This document shows positions 10,939 to 22,105 of a DNA stretch of 64,000 bases, piece after piece (position 1 is the stretch's first letter; every line of letters begins with the position of its first letter). The notes beneath the pieces are model-generated. The model saw only the letters and a list, made by a program, of their open reading frames with translations, was not told where the DNA came from and ran no database searches. The stretch is from positions 45,412,279 to 45,476,278 of the forward strand of contig CM043970.1 in assembly GCA_014529385.2 (NCBI GenBank), read 5' to 3'. Origin of the DNA: Adiantum capillus-veneris. Taxonomy: Eukaryota > Streptophyta > Polypodiopsida > Polypodiales > Pteridaceae. The position numbers and the translations under genes were made by a program.

Positions 10939-12220
10939 TTACAAGGGATTTTGATACATCGGCAAAGACGTAGATGTGGACCCAAGCAGAGCGTCTTTGT
11001 ATGAATGAACCACTCTATCCCACGCTTCAACTAGCGACTTATGATCATGGGATGCGGATGCAGAGGTTCCACCATCTCTCCCATCCAAAGTAGGTACATA
11101 ATTCCTTGAGATAGGCGAAACACAAGGTTTTGCAGTCTTCTTGGGAGTTTGGCAACCATCAGTGGAATTTGCCAGTTTGGCTGATACCAAATGGCTTTAC
11201 CTTTTGTATCAGCCTTTGCAGCAGGCTATGCATTAGCCAAGCCCTTAATCGAGTCTTTACCTTGTTTGGCCTGCATGCTTCCATTACTGCATCCTTCCAT
11301 TAGAATTCCCCATCTTCGGCCTCACGGATGAAGAGGAGGGAGAAACAACAAAGGAATAGCAGATGGTGGTAATTTAAACAAAGACTCTTGGCATTCAGAT
11401 TGCAGATGGCCAAATTTGCCACAGCTAAAACATGCACCTGTAAACTTCCCCCATTTGAGTTTAAATGGCCTTTTGCCTATCATTGGATCACCAGAGTCAA
11501 CCGTATGTCCTGGCGGCGTCGGTTTGTCTGTATCTCACAGCATGCAAAATCTATTGGAATTAGCATCCAAGTTTGGGGGACAAATCACTTTGCCCAACTT
11601 CGCAGCCAGAAGAGGCAAGAAATGCTTTCAAGTCCGCAGAAATCCGACTATTTCCACCCATACCGAGCACCTGTCACGTATCAAACTCTGATAATCTTTA
11701 GTAAGCGTCCATGGCGTGTCATTTGCATGTTGAAAAACAAAGGCGACATTTCCAACAAACGCAAACGAGCATCCATGTCTGCGAGTAGCACCTCATAAAA
11801 CCCACGGGCACCAAAACACACCCCTCGGATTGCTTGCTTTTTCAATAGAAAGTCAACCCATTGACCTACATCTTGTGTCGACGGCATCTTGCCGGGGAAA
11901 AACAAAATAATTGCATTCAACACATACTATGCAACCGGATCTATCAATTGCTCAACCGGAATAACCACTTCAGTATCAGGATGCTGGCCCTCCCAAGCAT
12001 TTCTAGCGTTTGCGAAATCTTCCGACAAACACTCTTTAATGATGTTCGTAGCATCCATCGACAAAAGATCCATCGACGAAAGATCCTGTTTCCTATGCTT
12101 ATTGTCAAAAGACGGGCAGCACGTGCCAATAGAAAAGGAATAGTCTTTGAGCACTTCAATAACAACTGAATTGAGAGAGAGAGACAACACGCGACACGGA
12201 GTGGCGGAATTCCACCCCAA
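10939..12220 (-). pseudogene. LINE C ORF1 (gag-like, CCHC knuckle)
   Basis: Minus-strand pieces at 12220-11927 and 11923-11681 form the N-terminal part (N-A-W-E-G-Q-H-P-D-T-E-V-V, then V-G-Q-W-V-D-F-L-L). At about 11390-11450 the complement encodes A-C-F-S-C-G-K-F-G-H-L-Q-S-E-C, an intact CX2CX4HX4C knuckle preceded by L-K-W-G-K-F-T-G. A serine/proline-rich tail continues to 10939. The layout (N-terminal domain, single knuckle, low-complexity tail) parallels ORF1 of family A. Several frame changes mean no intact protein. Confidence 0.65.
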
Positions 12221-12790
12221 AGAGTATTGGCCCCAAACCTTGGCGCCCCTGTCGGTATTTCTTTATATTGCATCAACTCACTACAAGCCGGTACTCCAGA
12301 CTCTGCACCTTCTTCAGGAAGCATGCCAGAGAATGAGCCCATGGCCTCATATTTAAAGGCCCTAGGCCCCAAAAGCAGTTTACATGAAAATCCTTCGAAC
12401 GCAAAAGCTTCTGGTCCAAAAGCAATGCCATAAAGCTGCCAACGTAAATCACGGAATTTCGTACAACTGCCACGTTAGCATTCAACGCAAAACGCGGAAA
12501 TCCGTACAGTCTGCCACATCATCATGTCAATGCAAAATCTGAAGCGTCCATACAGCTGCCACGTCATCAATTTTGGCGCAAGTCTTCGTGTGTGTGTGTG
12601 TGCCCTGCTTTATTTTTAATTCCTTTATGTCATTGGGGCCCCATCGGATGAGGTCCCCATAAGTTGGTAGGACTTCTTCTTCTGTGACTTCTTCTTCTTA
12701 GGGTTTAGGCCCCTCGGTCGGGATCTGCAAGTTGGCTCCATTCTTCAGGGCTTGACACGTCAGCAGTTTGTGACACTTATATAAAGCTTC
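12171..12790 (-). repeat. Leader-like repeat, copy 2 (candidate LINE C 5' UTR)
   Basis: Same ordered blocks and orientation as 241-714, but with about 200 bp more between the cggtatttcttta block (near 12262) and the tttattttta block (near 12611). The first 50 bp overlap the start of the LINE C ORF1 frame, so this may be the transcribed leader of that element. Two copies in one window show it is repetitive. Promoter function is inference. Confidence 0.4.
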
Positions 12791-13044
12791 TTCTACCATG
12801 ACCAACTGAAACCACACTTTCTACTGACAAATGTCTTCTGTAATTAGAGAGCAATGCTTAAAACACACTAGACTGTCACTCACTTTACTATACATAAAAT
12901 TGTCTCTGTTTTACAGAAATCTAAACACAATTGCACCAGAAGGGCTAACAGCACGGAAGCCCAAATCGCTACAGAAGCAATTACTGAAGGGCTGACCAAA
13001 CTCATTGGAGAAGACTCTGCGCAGGCTGGATTCTGCAGCAACAT
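12791..13044. other. Single-copy-looking intron sequence, nothing recognised
   Basis: No ORF, knuckle, RT or repeat match within the window. A polypyrimidine-AG at about 12905-12915 (tgtctctgttttacag) looks like a 3' splice site, but the following 120 bp match no part of ETFQO that I recognise. Confidence 0.3.

Positions 13045-13098
<54 letters not shown>
13045..13098. repeat. (CA)n microsatellite
   Basis: About 27 uninterrupted CA units. The Cys-Val and His-Thr ORFs that cross it are translations of the microsatellite. Confidence 0.97.
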
Positions 13099-13100
<2 letters not shown>

Positions 13101-13314
13101 TAGAAGCAAACTATGTCCTTCACACCCCCCCCCCCCCCATCCGCACGCGCGGGCGCGGGCGCACTCACCCACCAGCAGATGGGGCACAATGCTGGTGCCC
13201 ACATGCCTCTTCCGTCTTCGTATATGGTTGAGGGTTGTCTTGGATGTCTTCTCCAACAAAGAATCTCTCACACATAGATATATAATATATATATATATAT
13301 GTAGCATCCCAAAC
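13099..13314. other. Simple-sequence flank of LINE A2: short poly-C, GC-rich block, (TA)n
   Basis: Contains a C run near 13127-13138, an alternating gcgcgggcgcgggcgc block, and a (TA)n run at about 13277-13300. The (TA)n run directly precedes the 5' end of LINE A2 and is matched by the long (TA)n following its 3' end. This fits insertion of A2 into a TA microsatellite. Confidence 0.6.
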
Positions 13315-13365
13315 GCGCACGCTCGCTGCTGCTGTGCACCCAACCTCGCTGCGCCATCGCCATCG

Positions 13366-13403
<38 letters not shown>

Positions 13404-13517
13404 TTCCTCGCGCTGCCCTGTCCCAGCCCATCCGCCCGCCATCAGCCCCTGCTGCCGCCGCACACCCACAGCCCCAGCTCTCTCGCTGCTGGCCTGCCTG
13501 CCCCAGCCCGTTTTATC

Positions 13518-13552
<35 letters not shown>

Positions 13553-13717
13553 CCGACTCGGCCCGTTCACCCGTCATTTTGGGCCATCCGCCTCGGTTAT
13601 TCCCTGCAAATTCGGCACCTTCGGCATTTGTTTCAACCCCTTGAAGCAGTGTTGGTGCGCCCTTTTGTAGCGCCCTCCCGTCGTCGTCCTCTTCTTACGC
13701 CACAGCAGTAGACACAG
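13315..13717 (+). promoter_or_regulatory. LINE A2 5' leader with two long poly-C tracts
   Basis: Two uninterrupted C runs, 13369-13403 (35 nt) and 13519-13550 (32 nt), sit in a C/T-rich leader that ends just before the ORF1 ATG at 13718. The equivalent leader of A3 has several C runs (36639-36725), and A4 has one of about 37 C (45421-45457). The recurrence in three copies shows the tracts belong to the element. A role in transcription or translation is inference. Confidence 0.6.
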
Positions 13718-15621
13718 ATGGAGGCTCCAGCTTCGCCACAGAGGGACTCGCTAGAAGCCCCCTCGCCCGACCCCGCTGAGCCCACCATTCGACTTGCTCT
13801 CTCGCCTACAGAGTAAGCGAGCCTTGCCGCCGAGGTAGAGCGATTGCAGGCGACCTCGGTCATCTGCAAGATTCTCGGCACGCGACCTAGCAGAGGAGAG
13901 CTGCGAGACCTTCTCCAGGCCCGCCTTCTTGCAGAGGTGGGAAAGATTTTGGATGTCCAGATTCTCGGACGGGGGTACTATCAGATCGAGTTTGAGTCCT
14001 CCGAGATGGCATCCAAGGTCATAGCTATGAGTCCATTGGCCATCCGAGCCTCACGTGCCCACTTTCGACAGTGGCGACATGGTTTTGACCAAGCTTCGGA
14101 TGTTCTAGTAGAGGAGGCAGACATCCCCATCTCAGTCTGCTTTCCGGGTTTACGGAGAGAGTACCTACCACTTCTTTCCAGGATCGGTTCCGCCATTGGG
14201 ATTGTCTTGGAGACACCTCGCACGGCAGCATCAGTAGCTGCCAAGGCGGCTGGCATTCCCTCAATTCGAGTTTTGGTCAGAGATACCCACACTCTCCCGA
14301 AGGTTATCCTTCTACCTAGGGTTAGTGGGGGTTGGTTTCGACAGAGTGTGGAGTACTCAGGCCTCCCAAACCAGTGCTTCATTTGCCGACAGATGGGCCA
14401 TCTAGCGAAGGCCTGTCCATGGAGGAGGCCGCGACCTGCACCAGAGCCTCAGCCCCAGCCTGCCAGGGCTGGCCCGTAGCCACAGCCAGCGGCACAGCGT
14501 ACAGATGCAGAGCCACCCTCCGAGCTTGGGGCTCCAACAGAGGAGGGGTGGCACCAGGCCCGTGGCCGCCGCCGACGCTAGGGGCCACAGCGTCAGCCGG
14601 GCACTCAGAGTGGCCCTCAGGTGCCTACTCAGCAGCAGTGGGTTCCCACGGGGAACCGTTTTGGTCCTCTCGAGCAGGAGGAGATCCCTACGCCAGCCTC
14701 CACCTCCGCTTCTCCCTCGACAGCCGCTCCCCCCCAGAGTTCCCCCCCTTTGCCTCATCCTCCCCGCCCTCTGCTCCCGTCGCCTCTCCACCTCGCCCCT
14801 CTACCTCTGTCGCCCCATCCCGCCCCTCTTCTCCTCCACTCTCCCTAGCTCCCTCTCCCCCCCCTCCTGCTCCAGTTCCTCAGTCGGCTCAGGAGACTGG
14901 TCCCTCTCCGGCGGCTAGGAGATCTCTTGGCAGTGCCTTTGCCACGAGTCGCCTAGCGCGAGAGGGTCAGTCATTCTTGCGGCCCCCTCTGCAGATTCAG
15001 ACTTCCTCCCTTGCAGCCATCCCTTGTGGGCTGACGAGCATTGACATCAGACGCCGCTGGGACGTCTTCGACTACGGGTTTACTCGTTTTCTCGGTGATT
15101 CCGCAGCAGACCATGAGGCAGCATGTTTCAGGGTCCATGTTTTGTTCCTCGCCGCTAGGGGGACAGAGGCCCTGGACTCAGCAGTTGGTTTCTCCTTCCC
15201 CCTCTGTGGTAGGGCCGATACAGAGTGGTCCCTTGACTCAGTGGTGGGATGGTTACATACACAGGTCTTAGAGTTCTCTCACCACATGGGAGAACTTGGA
15301 GTTACAGATATGCTGCAGACTTTGTGGCCATTGGCCAAGTTTACGGTGACACCTCCAGACTCAGCAGGATGTAGGCACATTGTGGTGTACTTCTTTGCTG
15401 ATACGCAGTGTTTGCCTTGCTATGTATACATCCATGAGGACTCCTGGACAGAGAAGGTTGCGTTACTTACGGCTCGCTCTGCTTGGGCTTGGGCTAGGCT
15501 CTCACTACAGTCACGCCTATTTAGAGGACGCTCGGATGCGGATTACTCCCCATCCAAGCCTGCCTCGAAGATAGCCCGTCTTGCTGCTCCAGCAGCATCT
15601 GTTCTCTCTCGCTCCCCATGA
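13718..15621 (+). pseudogene. LINE A2 ORF1 (RNA-binding, CCHC knuckle)
   Basis: Begins ATGGAGGCTCCAG at 13718. A3 has the same start at 37025. An in-frame TAA at 13814 corresponds to CAA in A3. Domains: N-terminal acidic/proline segment, a DUF4283-like region (about 13844-14330), the knuckle C-F-I-C-R-Q-M-G-H-L-A-K-A-C (14375-14416), then a long proline/serine-rich linker. In-frame stops occur near 14477 and 14579. The reading frame moves by one between about 14850 and 14920. The conserved C-terminal domain (R-R-W-D-V-F-D-Y-G-F-T-R-F-L, V-Y-I-H-E-D-S-W-T-E) then runs to TGA at 15619-15621. That TGA overlaps the ORF2 ATG (ATGA). ORF1 proteins coat LINE RNA and act as chaperones. Confidence 0.85.
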
Positions 15622-18600
15622 GGATCATCTCTTGGAACGTGCAGGGACTAGGTGGGCCTCAGTTTCAGCGACAGCGGGGCCGTTTGTGTCAGGAGCTTCA
15701 GCGTTGCCTTGTGGGAGGAGAGATTGATCTCCTCATGCTTCAAGAGCACCATCTGTGTGAGAGCCGCATTCGGCGTTGTGGTCAGATTTTGCGTGGACGT
15801 TATGATACCTTTTGGTCAGCTGCTTTTGGACCTGGAGGCATCCAGGGAGGGGTATGTATGACTATTGCGGACTCACTGCAGAGCAGGCCATTGTAGGCAG
15901 AGGGATTATTGTGCCAGGCAGGGCTCAATGGATTACAGGGTGGCCTGGTGGGCTTCTTGAACATCTATGCGCCCAATGTGGCGAGTGCTCGTGCAGAGTT
16001 TTGGTGTCAGATTGTTGAGTCTCTGCCGTAGGCCGATCATTGGTGTATAGGAGGGGACTTCAACATGTTGGAGGACCCTTCTGACAGGATTGGTGGCATC
16101 CATGCTACTGTGCATGGAGTCGAGTTGGCAGCTTGGGAGAGGTTTTGTATGACTTTGAGGGTCTCGGATACATGGCAGCACTCTGGTTTTGTGAGGCCCC
16201 CAGACAGTCTTACCTGCTCTAGATCGGACCACAGAGTGGGAGGAGTGAATCTATCGCGCATAGATCGCTTCTACACTAGTGACCACTTCAGTGACATGGG
16301 GGGTTCCATGGGCATCCTGGCAGGGACCTCCTTCTCGGACCATGCACCAGTGATCCTCACAGTGGCAGACAGGCAGAGGAGTGGGAGCACGATGCTCCGC
16401 ATCCCTGAGAGGGTCTTGTTGGACTCAGCACTCAGAGAGTGAGTAGAGGCTCTCTGGACAGAGGGCATGGACAGACAGGATTCACCAGCAGACAGAGTGG
16501 CCTCAGGCCTAGCTCAACTTAGCCACTTCTTTCTTCAAGAGTCTCTGGCTCGCCAGGCTGCAGCGAGAGAGGCGGGGCAGCGTCTCAGACGGGGCATTGC
16601 TTCACTACAGAGGCTGCAGGAGCAGCACCCAGACAGTCCATGGTTGGAGAAGCAGTTACAGCAGGCTCGACAGGAGCTTGCTAGCACAGAGGAGAGGCGT
16701 CATGAGTTTGCCTTCCACCGACAGGCATTTCAGTGGACTCAGGTGGGTGACAGAAGGACTGGTGCTTTTTTTGAGACAGTGGGGCCTCGGCACTCGCATG
16801 CCAAGGTCAATCAGTTGAGGAGGCCCAATGGGTCAGTTGCTTGTGAGCCTGAGGATATGCGTGCAGTTGCTACTGACTTTTACCGTGAGCTACTGTCGGC
16901 TGAGCCCCAGTCAGAGAGATAGGATGCATGCAGGGAGCAGGTTTGGGCGCAGATGCCTTGTCTTGTGACTGAGGAGATGCGCCAGAGGCTGGAGATACCT
17001 CTTCAGCTCGAGGAGCTGCAGACGGCTCTTAGGGCCCTTCCTCATGGTAGCTGTCCAGGTGAGGATGGGCTGACTCCCAGCTTCTTCTTGGAGTACTGGG
17101 ACTTGCTTGGCCCAGATCTTTGTAGTGCCTTTTAGTACATTTTGCACACAGGAGTGATGCCGGATAGCATGAGTGAGGGCCTGATTTACCTCATTCCAAA
17201 GGAGGGTGGCTCCTTGGATGAGATTCGACAGTGGCGCCCCATCACCATCCTCAACTCAGCCTACAAAATTCTTGCCAAGGCTCTGAGTTTGAGGATTCAG
17301 CCACTTTTGGAGAGCCTTATACATGGGACTCAGACAGGTTTTGTCAAGGAACGCAGTATCCTTGACAACATCTTCACTTTCTGGGAGGCTTCTGCCCTGG
17401 CACGTCTCCGTGGGGAGGACCTTGTGATTCTTCTTCTCGATTTTGAGAAGGCATACGACAGAGTTGAGTGGGACTTTCTAGAGGGCACTCTTCGCAGGAT
17501 GGGCTTCTCAGATGCTTGGATCAGAGGGGTGTCAACTTTGTACAGACAGGCTTACAGTCAGGTGCTTTTGGCAAGGGGGAGAGGTGAGCGTTTCATGCTC
17601 ACACGCTCGGTCAGACAGGGCTGTCCTCTTGCCCCCTTTCTCTTTCTGTTCTATGCGGAGGCGATGGGCAGATTTTTGGTGTCACAGCAGGTTGGTCTTC
17701 GGGGGTTAGCACTCCCTATTTGGGGAGAGGAGCTACTGGACGCTGAGTTTGCCGATGACTCAGCCTTGTACTTAGATGGCCAGGAGGCTAATCTTCACAT
17801 ATGTGAGCAGGCTCTAGAGACCTTCTGTAGTGCATCGGGCGCACTGATCAACTGGAGAAAGACAGTGGCTTTCTCGGTTGGTAGTGCTCCTATGCCAGAT
17901 TGGATGCTAGGAGAGGGTTTCAGGTGGATTCCCCCAAGGACTGCAGTTCGATACTTGGGTTGTCAGGTTGGTTTGGACTTGCTCCTCTTCTCCTGTCCAT
18001 CAGGAGAAAGCTGTTACATTGGAGCTCAGCATGTCTGTCGCTGGCTGGTAGAGTAGTAGTTGCCAACCAGGTGCTGTTGGCGACTATGTGGTACATCACT
18101 TCCTGCTGGATCTTCTCGAGTTCTTGTATCAGCCAGGTAGAGAGGCTGATCAGGAACTTCCTTTGGTCAGGACGTGACACTCAGATGGCCCGAGCCAAGG
18201 TGGCTTGGTCGGTCATTACGCTTCCTTGTTCTCAGGGAGGGCTTGGGATCATTGATCCAGCACAGCAGAGCAGTGCAGAGCCCTTCTAGGGAAGTTCATA
18301 GTCAGAGGACTTCTTCGAGGTGAGGAGCCCTGGAAGGAGTTCTCGTGCAGAGTTCTTCGTGTCAGGAAGCCCTTGGCAACCTTCGACCAGATGGATCTTT
18401 ACAGAGATGCGCAGAGTTGGTTTGAACAGGAGACTGGAGGACCGCTTCGCTGTGAGTTTGCTTCGTTCTTGGGAGCTCTTATGGCGTGGCCTGGAGCAGC
18501 GATAGCGGATGTGCACGGAGGAGCGCCTACGGCAGCCCTTCGTCTGGAACCCCATGGTTAGCACTCAGAGAGGCCACTTGGTTGGTAGTCGACCGCATGT

Positions 18601-19923
18601 TTCCTGGGGTCCCATGGCAGCAGGTCCAGCGCGTTCTCTAGGTGACTAGCTAGAGTTCACAGGTTTGTCAGAGGAGGTTACCAGCTACAGGGCATGAGAG
18701 GGGTGCAGAGCATGTGTCAGGACATCTCAGAGTCAGTTCCAGCTGAGTGGCTCACGCCTCTTGAGCCAGTAGCACCCCGGTGGATGGGAGCCTTCACACG
18801 ACTGGAGGTTCTCATTTCAGTCAGGGCCTGCTCAGAGACAGTCACAGCCCTGTTTTTTGAGCTTCAGGGTGGGGGACGATTACAACGAGTTGCAGTAGAG
18901 GCCCCGCAGGTAGCAGAGTGCTGTTTTCAGAGGATCCGAGTTGTGGGCATCTGTGGGAGGACTTGCGTCATAGACCCTGACCTAGCAGCTCTTGAGACTG
19001 AACACTGGAGGCTTTGGGCTTGGGAGTGCTGTCCACTGGCACGAGTACAGTGGGATCCTGGTGAGTGGCTATGGAGGGATCCCTTCTCTTCTGCAGACCA
19101 CCCAGGAGTCCCCTTCTTTCAATACACTGTTCGGCTTGGACGTCATATACTGGCAGCACAGAGAGAGGCCCTCCCAGCTGCAGCACGTCATTGGCAGGAG
19201 GAGGGCCTCACAGTCGAGTTCTTGGCAGCCTTTTGGCAGAGACTGTGGGACTCCAGACAGTCGAGGCGCGTCACTTCGTTTCAGTGGCTGGTTGCACACA
19301 GAGCTACAGCAGTAGAGAGCTGGCTTGTGCATAGTGGTCTCTCGGCCGCATGTGCAGCCTGCGACCAGTTAGTGGAGAGTCAGCGTCATTGTCTGTGGGA
19401 CTGTCCCTCGGCCCAGCAGGTGTGGCTACGAGCTCTTCAGCTGATGCCTACTCTCTCCACTGCTAGACAATATACTTGGGGGGCAGCGGCTTGGTCCACT
19501 ATCACGGGCCCGGCACTTCAGTTTGAGCTATCTTCCACCAGCAGGATGATAGTGATACAGGGGGGCGACCTACAGTCCAGCCTGCTACAGAGCTTACTCC
19601 ACAGGAGTGGTGCAATGAGAGAGAGGAGTGTTGGGAGCTCATCAGTGGCCTGACACTTTGGTTCATCTGGTAGGCCCGCTGTTTCCGCATTTTTGAGGCT
19701 CGCTCTGTGTCACCAACAGAGACTGTTCGTGACTTTTGGCTAGAGCTGATCCATACTCTCAGAGGACAGCTAGAGGGACTACAGGGCACCTCCGACCGCA
19801 TGCGGGGGCGCCGCGAGGCTTTCCTTCGACTCTGGAGCCCTGGGCCTTTCTTCACCAATGTCCAGGGTGTGCTCAGATGGCACTACCGAGCACCTGTGTG
19901 GCTCTTCCCTCCTCCCATCTCTT
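15618..19923 (+). pseudogene. LINE A2 ORF2 (AP-endonuclease, RT, zf-RVT region)
   Basis: Starts ATGAGGATC with M-R-I-I-S-W-N-V-Q-G-L-G-G. Endonuclease motifs: L-Q-E-H-H-L, G-F-L-N-I-Y-A-P-N, G-G-D-F-N-M-L-E-D, R-S-D-H-R-V-G-G-V-N, S-D-H-A-P-V-I-L. RT motifs: Q-W-R-P-I-T-I-L-N (about 17230), motif A L-L-D-F-E-K-A-Y-D-R-V, R-Q-G-C-P-L-A-P, motif C F-A-D-D at 17748-17759. The C-terminal H-C-L-W-D-C-P zinc region lies near 19390. Damage: frameshifts around 15890-15960, stops at 16441, 16921 and 17133, a 20-bp deletion at about 17972, and further frame changes. The protein would nick target DNA and reverse-transcribe the element RNA. Confidence 0.85.
16828..17488 (+). other. 661-bp tract identical to LINE A3 40111-40771
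   Basis: With a constant offset of 23283, every base from 16828 to 17488 matches A3. The first mismatches outside are 16827 (A versus G) and 17489 (T versus G). The 145 bp after the tract contain about 12 differences, and the 25 bp before it at least four. The tract includes two nonsense codons (TAG at 16920-16922 and 17133-17135), both CAG in A1. Confidence 0.9.
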
Positions 19924-20057
19924 GTTTTAGCCTCATTGTATATATGTTGTTCTTTCATTGGGAGAGTCTCCCCATCATGTTTGTTGTAGCCCTCTCTTGC
20001 AGAGGTGGTTGTAGCCCTACGGGCAGTTTTCATTAACTAATAGAAGGATCTTTTTCT

Positions 20058-20239
<182 letters not shown>

Positions 20240-20439
20240 GAAATGTTATATTAACGTCTTCAAAAGGCCAAAGTGACCCATGAGACCATAAAGTTACAAT
20301 GTGGTGGATCTGATACAAAGTCAGAGTAACAAGATGACAAAATGATAGAATGACAAAATCACAAAATAAAATACTATGGAATCCTAAACTGCTAGGTGTG
20401 GACTAAGCAGCTAAACAGCTAGCTGGGATAGCTAGATCA

Positions 20440-21640
20440 CAGGAGATCCAGCATCGGTCGCTAGCGGATCTCATCAATCTCCTCCATGGTCACACAGGGG
20501 GCATGTCCTAGCCTCTGCTGGTACTCCGCTATATCTCCCAGTCTCGATCCGCAGCTGGTGTGAAGATGTGCGTATCTGGCCAATAGCACATCGTATCCCA
20601 TGAGACAAGTGAGTGTCCATGTATATGGGCCTCTGCTGCCCTCCTCAATGAAAATGCTGGCCCACTAAAAACCACTCCAAGGTAAGTGTAAGCATCTGTA
20701 TACTCCACCTTCTCCTGGCCGTATGTGAAGGCGGGCGTTGACCTCCTGATCCACTGTGGGGTGGTATTAAGTACCATGACCTTGGTTTTACCAAGGTTGA
20801 CAGACAAACCACTTTCCTGGGCAAACCTTTGCAAAGCATCCAAGTGACGTTACATCCCCTCCGGAGAGTCGGAGATCAACACAATATCATCAACATATAA
20901 CAATAGTGGAATCCATGTCCCTGCCAGCTGTGCACCTCTTATCACCATCTCTCTTAATGTAGTCAGAAACCTCATCTACATACATACCAAATAGAGTAGG
21001 AGAGAGCGGGCAGCCCTGCTTCACCCCAATAGTGGAGTAAACCGGTGTGGATAGACCCTCTGGGGTGCGTACATGCCCCACTATTGACCTGTATAATGTC
21101 ATGACCCCCCAAATGAGCTCTGTGGGTACTCCCATCTGATGTAATCTGCGCATCAATCTAGCTCTGGGCACTGTGTCAAATGCTTTGTGGAAATCCACAA
21201 AGCTACAATAGATCCGTCTCCCACGCGATCTGCCCTCCTCAATGATGGCTCTGAGTGTCAAGATATGGTCAAGAGTAGAAAAACCCCTCCTGAAACCTGC
21301 CTGCCCGGCTGCGCGCATCCCCTCCCTCTCTGCCCATCTACTCAGTTGCTGCTCAAGAATAGATGCGTACAACGTGCCAATGTGTCCAATCATGATAGTG
21401 CGATAGTTCCCAAGCTCCATAGGGTCTCCCGACTTGAAGATAGGTACAATAGTAGATAGGCTCCAAGCATCAGGCAAGCCCTCACACATGGCACGGTAAA
21501 CATAACTGCTAGAAGCTCTGCTACTAAATCTCTGGCATGCGTGAAATGCTCAGTCGCTAATCCATCATGATCATATGCTCTCCCAGCCCTCATCCTGTCA
21601 ATGGCCTTCCTCACCATCTCAGCCGGTGAAAAAAGCACAT
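20440..21640 (-). pseudogene. LINE B1 reverse transcriptase and shortened C-terminus
   Basis: RT core at 21489-20890: I-V-P-I-F-K-S-G-D-P, N-Y-R-T-I-M-I-G-H, G-Q-A-G-F-R-R-G-F-S-T-L-D-H, motif A F-V-D-F-H-K-A-F-D-T-V-P, K-Q-G-C-P-L-S-P-T-L-F-G. Motif C reads Y-V-D-D (B' has Y-A-D-D) just after a frame break. The thumb-side segment L-S-V-N-L-G-K-T-K-V-M-V follows at 20843-20700. At about 20640 the sequence jumps to the region that in B5 reads Y-M-D-T-H-L-S-H-G, and again at about 20490 to the extreme C-terminus (E-E-I-D-E-I-R). This RT type is distinct from families A and C. It resembles RTE/CR1-group enzymes more than plant L1, but the clade is not certain. Confidence 0.8.
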
Positions 21641-22105
21641 GTGTGTGTGGGCATGGATCGGGGGGGCTGCTCAGGAACTATGTACAGAGATGATGCATAC
21701 TGGGCCCACACCTCTGTAGAAGTGATGGCAGGGGGGGGGAGTGCTCATGAAAGAGCCTCCATGCCTCACGTGAGTCCTGACTCGAGAATAGCTGGTATAG
21801 ATCCTGTTCTAGGCGAGCCAAAAATTCCCTCTTCTTCCGCCGCACTAGGCGTCGGAAGTCAATTTGTGACTACCTGTGAGTGATGTCCCCCAAAAGCACC
21901 TCCCTCTAAAGTCTAGCTCTAGTGTCCCAGCATTCCTTATCATACCAACTGTTTAGGGGGATGCTCCCCGAACGGCGTCTCTGCTCAGGCTGGGTATGTG
22001 GGTATGCCTCTGCTACTGCATCATGTAGTGTTTGTGTCAGTATTGTAGTAAGCTCCTCCAGAGGTCGCCCTGGCTCCTCTTTGCTTAGGCGTCTGTAGAT
22101 CCCAT

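Larger units (their letters stand above)
7005..12220 (-). mobile_element. LINE C (L1-type), minus strand, degenerate but long
   Basis: The left boundary is a T10 run (7005-7014), the complement of a poly-A tail. Reading on the minus strand, ORF1 (12220 to about 10939), endonuclease (about 10820-9908), linker, RT (9239-7995) and zf-RVT region (7672-7266) follow in the order expected for a plant L1-type LINE. Sequence similarity to family A is low, so this is a separate family. Frameshifts separate most domains. The leader repeat at 12171-12790 may be its 5' UTR. Confidence 0.8.
13315..20057 (+). mobile_element. LINE A2, near full length (L1-type)
   Basis: Starts at about cgctcgctgctgctg, the same start as A3 (36622) and A4 (45408). 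Order: C-rich leader (13315-13717), ORF1 (13718-15621), ORF2 (15618 to about 19923), and a short 3' UTR ending aactaatagaaggatc...tctcgg plus an A-rich tail that grades into AATA and TA repeats. About 6.7 kb. It has all domains of the family but carries several stops and frameshifts in both ORFs, so it is not active. Its 3' neighbour is LINE B1 in the opposite orientation. Confidence 0.9.

Noticed and set aside
12880-13577. Cys-Val, His-Thr, Gly-rich and Pro-rich ORFs
   Set aside because: They are translations of (CA)n and poly-C tracts, with no domain.
16911-17147. Minus-strand 78-codon ORF with an identical twin at 40194-40430
   Set aside because: The identity looked like a conserved gene, but both are antisense shadows of the identical RT tract.
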